Positions 57,265 through 64,000 of a stretch of DNA of 64,000 bases are shown here, piece by piece (the stretch's first letter is position 1; the number at the start of each line of letters is the position of its first letter). The notes under the pieces are model-generated. The model did no database searches. It saw nothing but the letters and a program-made list of their open reading frames with translations, and was not told the DNA's origin. The position numbers were made by a program, and so were the translations under genes. Source of the DNA: Wurfbainia villosa (lineage: Eukaryota; Streptophyta; Magnoliopsida; Zingiberales; Zingiberaceae); contig CM046001.1 of NCBI GenBank assembly GCA_025175895.1, forward strand, positions 50,777,719 to 50,841,718, given 5' to 3'.

Positions 57265-58500
57265 GGTCGTACTGAGACCACCGTGTTCCCGGGATTATAA
57301 TTGCCACCTTATTTCCGTGTTGTTTAAAAGTGTACGCATTAATCGGGAATTGAAATCCCGTGACCATTGTGTTCCCACTATTACAGACGTGGTCCCGGAA
57401 TTAAAATCCCAGGACCACCTTATTCCTCGGGCATTTCGAAATTGTACGTGGTCCTGGGAAATAAATTCCCAAGACCACTGTGTTTCTGGGATTATAATTA
57501 CCCGCACTAGCGTCTTCCTCGCCATTGAATCAGACGTGGTCACAGAATTAAAATCCCAGAACATTGTGTTCTGGATTTTAATTCCCAAAGACCACCTTAT
57601 TTCTCGGCCAAAATTCAGACGCGTGGTGTCGGACTTTAATTCCCAGCACCAGTGTGTTCCTGGGAGTTAAATTCCCAACACCACCGTATTCCTCGACTGA
57701 ATCGTGATGGTGCTGGTGAAATCCGAGGACCACCGTGTTCCCCCATTCTAAATGACGTGGTCCCGGGTGAAATCCTGTGACCACCTTATTCCTCGGCCAT
57801 TTCGAATTAGACGCGTCATCCTCAAATAAATTCCCAGGACCACCGTGGTTTCGAATTATAATTACCAGACTACCGTATTCCTACTCAAATCAGATAGTCA
57901 CAGGAATTAAAATCCCAGGAACATTGTGTGCCTGGGATTTTAATTCCCAACACCACCTTATTTCTCGGCAAGTTTGAAATTGTACGTGGTGTCGGACTTT
58001 AATTCCCAAGACCGTGTGTGTTCCTGAGTTAAATTCCCAAAGACCACCGTATTCTCGGCCACCAATCAGACGTGGTAATCGAGAATCAAATACGAGGACC
58101 AGCGTATTCCCCGGCCATTCTAAATTAGACGTGGTCACGAATCAAATCCCAGGACCACCTTATTCCTCGGCCATTTCGAAATTGTACGTGGTCTTGGGAA
58201 ATAAATTCTCAGGACCACTGTGTTTCTGAGATTATAATTACCAGCACCACCATATTCCTCGGCCATTGAATCAGACGTGGTCAATTAAAATCCCAGGACC
58301 ATTTAGTTCCTGGGATTTTAATACCCAGCACCACCTTATTCCTCGCCCTGATCAGACGTGGGTCGACTTTAATTCAACACCAGTGTTCTGGGAGTTAAAT
58401 TCCCAGCACCACCGTATTTCTCGTCCAGTTCAAAATTGTACATGGTGTTGGGAATTAAAATCCGGAACCATCGCGTGTTCCCGACTTTAATTCCTGTGAC
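57265..58500. repeat. Palindromic repeat, right part, degenerate
   Basis: The same GTGGTCCTGGGAATT/AATTCCCAGGACCAC dyads as 48043-48226 and 54929-55620, with irregular unit lengths and many small losses. Confidence 0.85.
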
Positions 58501-58710
58501 CACTTTTTCGATCCGAACTATTTGATTAACGTAAAAATTAAATCCCATCAAAGTATTCAACAGTATATTATATAACATTTATTAAATCTTAAACACAAAC
58601 AATAAACAAATTTATAGTCACTGTTGATCTATGGAAAGCAGTACCATTTACAAATTAGCAAAATTCATTAATTACAACAATGCAGTTTGAAGTCCACAAC
58701 TTTTCTAAAA
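58501..58710 (-). other. 3' flank of Ulp1-like gene B
   Basis: A/T-rich, no ORF, likely 3' UTR of the minus-strand gene. Confidence 0.5.
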
Positions 58711-61700
58711 TTACATCAGGAAGAACTCATCCCTTAAAATTGAGACTGAGACATCTATTCTGAATTTGGTCATGTCTGCTTGTTTGAAGTCCATCTTCTC
58801 ACCATAAATTAGACATCTCATGTATTGCATCACAAAGAAGGCACAATCATTGCTGTAAACATGCAAAGAAAAATTTTATATTTCAATTCAAAAGTATAAT
58901 TTTCACGTTCAGTATTTTCACCTTGCTACTTGTTGGGGACAATCAGTTGTAACAGAAACCCAACTGTCGATGGGGTAATAAGTTTGTAAACATGGATGAA
59001 TTGCTGCAAGCTCCTTAGGTGAATATCCTTTAAATTGGGATACCTATTATTACACGATGACTAAGTTAAGATAACTATTAATTTTCAGATAACTAAGTTA
59101 AATTGATGGAATATCCATATTTAAAAAAATTAAACTACTCACCACTGCTTCAAAATCAGCTTTTGATCTTCCACCATATGAAATGGAGTTGTAATGATTG
59201 AAAGTCATTGCTTTTGTATCGATACACAACAGGTGAAAGTGAGTTTGGTCAGTATTTAGAGGTATAAAAATATATCTAACCTCTCCATCATTCATGTCCG
59301 TGTTTATAATTTGTGTTGTGGCAGTCTTCCACGACATTCTTAATCTTGATCGTAATTGTTTGTAGAGGAAAATATTTAAACAGTTAGTATAACATTTTAA
59401 ATCGTGAAAATACAAGATAATTTAACTTCCTTACAATGAACACGGATGAGAAATACACAGACTTGTTATATGACCTACATGAAGAAGAGGCCCTCCTAAA
59501 AAGAATTGAGCAAAATGTATCGATAACCTCCCCAACTGTGAAAACAGATCCATTAACTCCAGAGTATAAAGAATTCAGAGTTAATGAAAAAGGAGCTTCC
59601 TCCCAAACATAACAATAGGCCTACAAAAATTTAATGGTAATTAAATATTTGCACTTTATAATATTGTAATAAAATTTTTGAATGTAATGGTGGATGTAAC
59701 TACCATACTTTATTTTTCTAAACTTTTTGTAAGTAGGTCACATCAAGATCTTGGTTTTTGTTCTTTCTTAGTCTTACATTTTTCTTGACATACTATAATA
59801 CAAAAATTATATTAGTTATTTAAATAAAATAACACAAAGTAATTTTGAAGTATTCACTAATGACTTCCATTCTCATTTGGTTGAGTTTATCAATTATTGC
59901 TTCATCCCTCTCAAGATCTTTTTCATCTTCTTCCACAATACAAATAGTATCCCTCGCTTACAATTCATCCATACCAATTTTTTGTTTGCCTTTCTTCGCA
60001 AATACTTCTGCTTCATTTACAGCTTTATCAGGTTGCCCTTCTAATAACTAAACATCAGAAATTTCTGTCTTTTTTCTTTTGCTTTGAGGTACCAATTTTG
60101 CCCACAGTGGACTATCAATGGGAGTATCCCTGTAATCATAGCGGGTTCTATCTCGCCGTCTTATTTTGCTGGCAATTGGTTCTGGTTGAGGTTGAGGGTC
60201 AACTTCGGGCTTATTTGATTCAGCCTCCATACCTTCTCTTCCTATAATTTCCATTAGTTCTTTTACCTTTTCGGTTAGTGCCATGTTTTCCATTCTTAAC
60301 TCTTTGAGTTGTCTCTGATAAACTAAACACTCATGGCATTCACTAGTAGGGTATTTTTCTTGTATAGTTTGTGATGATGATGTCTCTATTGGATGAGGAG
60401 TATTTTCAATATAATAGTCAACCTTATCAAGCAATATATTTTCACTACGTGTACACACTAGATCAACAATGACCTATCAGAAAATCAACAATTATTTAGA
60501 TAACAAAAATGAAAAAATGTTAAGTTGTGGTATTCTATTTACCTGTTCAGGTGAGACTTGCTCCAATAAATTCCTCACCTTACTAATATGTGAAGGAGTT
60601 GCCCTCCACTTATTTATTCGTGGCCCTTCAGTATTGTATGGTCTCTGGATTGGGACATGTTCCAGAAACCAAGCCTACTCATATCCAAAGTGTTACATAC
60701 TTATGTGAATATAAAAGACAAAATAATTTAGTAAGAAAGAACTTATAGCCAAAAGGCTGACAAATCCCTTTAGGTAAGGGATTCGGCTCTTCTGCACAAC
60801 TGTATTAGTAGATGAACATAGATCTCCAATAGTAGGCAATTATGGAGCCATAAATTGATGGATGACTTCGACCCAATTAAAACTACCTATGTTGTCAAAA
60901 TCATCTACAATATTTACAAGACCTATGGGGACCTTATATGTAGTAGTACAGAACAACACACAAGAAAATATATACAAAACATACAACTTATAAAATACCA
61001 AAACATCTTCATCTACTTCTACTCTAGTAGAAAAGGTTTTAAGCAAAAACTCTAACCTCGATCTAGTTGGTTCTTTTTTGGAGAATTGAGAATTGAAAAG
61101 AGCACCTGATGCATTAATTGAATTCATAGGAACATAAGACCCTCTATCTGCAATACCGAGCAACAGGGACACATCTCTTCTGGTGAAAGCAACTGGCACA
61201 GTTGAAAACTTAAAGCTTTGACTTGTCGAATCCCAACTTTGAAATATATTGACCAATATACCACGGATTTGTGGAATGTCTTGTATATTCAAAAAAACAA
61301 CAAATGAGGTTTGTTTAATGATCTCTCTGTGCCTTTCATGTAAACAAACACACGGACGTTGCTTTCCTTTGGCACATGGACCTCCAAAAAATTCAAAAAA
61401 GTGGCCTAAAACGCTGGTCCATTGGAGTTTCTTCGCACACTCATTATTTTCCTAACAATTTAAAAATACAAAATTTAAAAAACCTGATTTATTCCTTCAT
61501 TCATTTTGTAACTGTAAAAAACAAATTAGATATTCTGCAATGCTTTGCAATAATCCTGTTAAAAAAAATTTAGGACTCTATTTATCTAATTCAGATACAA
61601 ATGAAAAAGATCGTCCATTTGTATTTGAATATTTTAAACCATTCCAAAACCATAACCGAAAAATCATTTTAAACATATGGCATACTTCATATTCGACTAA

Positions 61701-61763
61701 AGCAAGGAATGTGACACTTACCTTGGCCGGTGAAGGAGAGGTTGAACCAGATGCTTGACTCAT
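58711..61763 (-). pseudogene. Ulp1-like (C48) protease gene B, convergent copy
   Basis: Minus strand. Exon 1 is MSQASGSTSPSPAK (61763-61722) with donor GTAAGT. A long exon (about 61450-60783) encodes FTRRDVSLLLGIADRG and FSCVLFCTTTY, homologous to gene A, with TAA at 60837-60839; its donor reads ATAAGT, apparently GT changed to AT. Next are an exon at about 60690-60545 (with TAG) and a coiled-coil exon 60458-59850 (stops at about 60045 and 59956). Protease exons are at about 59415-59140 (His in THFHLLCID, HYNSIS), 59041-58928 (TDCPQQ) and 58862-58711 with Cys in SNDCAFFVMQY (58843-58845). The protease exons are better preserved than the rest. Sequence is diverged from gene A, so this is not a recent duplicate. 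Confidence 0.68.
59436..59609 (+). other. Short plus-strand ORF inside gene B
   Basis: About 58 codons starting MNTDEKYTDLLYDLHEEEA and ending GASSQT. It is opposite to gene B, between its coiled-coil and protease exons, where an exon like gene A's third would be expected. It may be a small inversion or chance. Not recognised. Confidence 0.3.
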
Positions 61764-62199
61764 TCTGCAATAATGAATGGTAGACAAAAATCTTATGAGA
61801 TGTACGCCTTTCAACGGAAACCCTACAACCGAGTAAGAAATGGGTAAAACTCTAGTTAAATGAGAGGATGACACCATATTACCTCGAAGCGTCTCGTCGA
61901 AATCCAAAAACTCATAAGCTAACGGAATGACGCCGCAGGAGGAAAACTGGAGTCTAAGAATTTCCAATTTTTTGTTCGCTCGAAGATTTCCGGGGAAGCT
62001 GAAGAGACAAAAACGCAAATTTGGTGACTCGTTTGGACGGGACATTTGGATGGCTCGGGATTTGGAAATGTGGCTTGGATGCATGCAGAATCTCTGCATT
62101 AAAAACGCTGTTTGGCGGGAGGGGTATTTTGGGAATTATACGCACAATTTGGTAATTATGAAACTATAGTGCGTGTTTTGAACAATTCTGAACTTCAGC
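61764..62199 (-). promoter_or_regulatory. Upstream region of gene B and possible element end
   Basis: Contains GGGAGGGGTATTTTGGGAAT (near 62117), a common plant intergenic or element-end motif. No TATA or TIR is recognised. The border to the gypsy LTR copy is not clear. Confidence 0.3.
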
Positions 62200-63507
62200 T
62201 GCTGTGTTTGGTAAATTGCAGTTCTTTTTTCCTATTTCCTCCCGACGCAGCTTTCTCCTTTTCTCCCAATTCCTTGCTTTCTCTCAAGCGGTCGATCGAG
62301 CGCTTCACCTCCGCTGCTGCCTCTGCTCAGCCCGTGGACGGCTTGCCTCCGGCCATCGGAGTGGCCTGCTAGTGACATTGTTGACCTCACATGCTTAGTT
62401 CGGCAAGATCCGCGTCATCACCTCTTAGCCATGCTCCGTCGATCAAGACGAGGGTGAGGTGAGTGTCGACGATTTTTAATCACGATTACTCTTTCCTTCA
62501 CCTGATCCCTTTTCTCTTCAGCTGATAGCCGCCACCGCAGCGTCATTGGAGCAGCTTGCTAATTGTGTGGCTCTCCTTATCACCGGTCGGCCAGATCTCC
62601 GTAGCTGTGCGGTCTTCTTCTTTTGTTTATCTCTGCGACGGTTCTCGTTGGGATTGCCATCTTCTTTCAAGTTGACGAGTTCTTTTTCTGGAGTTCTGAG
62701 CTCACATTGTATTTTACAGGATTATCGTCATTTTCAAGCTGGTGATCTCACAGTCAACAGTCTCCAAGTAAGTATCCAGAGATTGTCTTCTCCTTAGTAC
62801 TCTAGATCTGGATTGTCATTGTTTTTCTGAGTGGAATTTGAGTTATTAGAGGGAGAGCCAGTAATCTTGCATTCTTGTGATGATGCCTAAATCAGAGCTA
62901 GGCTTGTGTGGTCCGAACGCTGAAAACGACCAGTTATGGTGGATTGTTCTTATTAGCAATTGATAATTTGGGCAGAGGCTTGAGGGAGGCAGTAGGTGAT
63001 GGGAGTAGAGCTATCGTGGCGATCGAAGTTGAGCTGGAAATGCTGGATTTGTATGGGAAGTATAAAGTAAGTTTTGATTTGGTTGTGTTATAACTATGCA
63101 ACAGATTGTGCAGGGGTATTACTCTTGGATTTACTAGTGGGATTAATCGATAATGGGTTGTACTTTCAAATTCGTAGTGGAAAAGTGAATCAGTACGAGG
63201 TGAGTTTTGATCGGGGTAATTATATGTATGTGATGTTAGATCTATAACAGGTAATAATATCCTGTTCTATTTCTTGTATTGTGATGAATTGCAGACTATG
63301 GGCATGACTTGAATAGGGTTGCCCCTATTCGACAGTAGATTTGGCTCCAAATCCATGGTGGAGTATTGAAGCAAGATTTGGACTCTGATTCAAGATAGGT
63401 TCATGGACGTGAAGACTATCGACATAGTCTACATAGCAGGTGGGTAATATTTCCTACCCTGGTTAGGTAGTTGATTATTCTTAGTACATGAGTTACTATA
63501 TTGTTAA
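62200..63507 (+). repeat. Second copy of the Del/Tekay-like gypsy LTR (partial)
   Basis: 62752-63507 matches 11098-11862 closely; 62200-62751 extends upstream beyond the Tat insertion point. No ORF. The left border is uncertain. Confidence 0.65.
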
Positions 63508-64000
63508 TGTTGGTGCAATCGGCCTAGGTCACGATTAACCAGACTCGAGTTTGACTCGAGCGGTATTTTGATGTTCGACAAAATGTATGATAATGTGATT
63601 GTCAATGGAAAATTCCAAGTCATGGGTACTTGGCATGGAAAGTCCAAGCATGGGTCATGGCAAGGGAAAGTCCAAGCTTAAGTCTTGGCAAATGGAAAGT
63701 CCGACATGGGTTGGCAAGGGAAGTCCAAGGGTTGATATTGGCGGTGTAAAGTCCAAGGGTGAAGTCTTGGCAGCATAAGTCTAATGGTTTGATGGCATAA
63801 AGTCTAAGCGGTAGTCTTGGCAGCGTAAATATAATGTGCCTTGGCGGTGTAAACCAGCTTAGCATGACAATAGCCAATAGAAGCACCTGAAGGCTAGCAT
63901 ATGAATGAATAAATCATGGATGACTTGGAGGGATCCGATAGGTGTGAGGTTGATGGAGGAGGCTAGAAGGCTTAAGTCTAGGCTAAGGGTGGTCTAACAA
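63508..64000 (+). mobile_element. 5' part of another gag-only-family LTR, cut by window end
   Basis: It starts TGTTGGTGCAATCGG and has the AAAGTCCAAGC tandem array (63607-63860). It is inserted after TTGTTAA (candidate TSD GTTAA, 63503-63507). The other gypsy copy reads through this point at about 11862. It is more divergent than the two complete copies. Confidence 0.85.

Noticed and set aside
48043..58500. CRISPR array or prophage-type repeat
   Set aside because: Repeats are adjoining, palindromic and diverged with no unique spacers, and the context is a plant genome.
40358..62170. One giant CACTA element containing the MULE and Ulp1 genes
   Set aside because: No matching inverted CACTA end was found on the right side; the MULE and Ulp1 genes fit a Mutator-type origin better.

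Overview
This window looks like nuclear DNA from a flowering plant. Every coding feature I can support is a transposable element or element-derived: Ty1/copia elements with the plant PBS complementary to initiator tRNA-Met (core TGGTATCAGAGC), Sirevirus-type copia elements, Ty3/gypsy fragments, a CACTA end, and a MULE transposase beside Ulp1-protease genes. I see no host housekeeping gene, tRNA, rRNA or CRISPR. A large, repeat-rich genome, perhaps monocot, is plausible, but the species cannot be fixed from the sequence.

Layout. (1) 1-10063: a Sirevirus-like copia element, 5' LTR cut by the window edge, with gag, protease, integrase, RT and RNase H in decayed but readable order. A long 3' extension carries an extra gene with its own TATA box and a small intron. 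(2) 10064-11100: the 3' end and short LTR (TGATG...CATCA) of a Tat-like gypsy element, which hosts the Sirevirus. (3) 11101-13273 and 36277-40357: one very old Del/Tekay-like gypsy element (long LTR, PBS, decayed gag-pol), split by the next block. (4) 13274-36271: a minus-strand copia composite with three LTRs, two partial internal regions, a complete gag-only Sirevirus derivative (13876-20543, TSD CACCC) and a fragment of a second one (28620-30727). Its architecture is best explained by nesting followed by recombination between two related copia elements. (5) 40358-43290: CACTA end with subterminal repeats and a large hairpin. (6) 43298-62170: a MULE transposase remnant and two Ulp1-like genes, one on each strand (44948-47773 plus, 58711-61763 minus), converging on arrays of palindromic 92-bp and 298-bp tandem repeats. 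A second complete gag-only element (48227-54928, minus, TSD AACTG) sits inside the array. (7) 62200-63507: a second copy of the Del-like LTR, interrupted at 63508 by another gag-only-element LTR that runs off the window.

How the parts relate. The gag-only elements share PBS, repeated polypurine tracts and a conserved R/U5 hairpin with the Sirevirus at the left end, so they could be mobilised in trans by Sirevirus enzymes. The two complete copies have clean 5-bp target duplications. In the plus-strand copy the LTRs are almost identical except for one hypervariable block of CGATCG and CAGTCGACTG motifs. All older elements carry nonsense codons, many of them explicable as C-to-T changes, as expected in methylated, silenced DNA. 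The least ordinary signals are the Sirevirus accessory gene, the convergent Ulp1 genes around hairpin satellites, the hypervariable LTR block, and a 58-nt hairpin with compensatory changes in the gag-only family.
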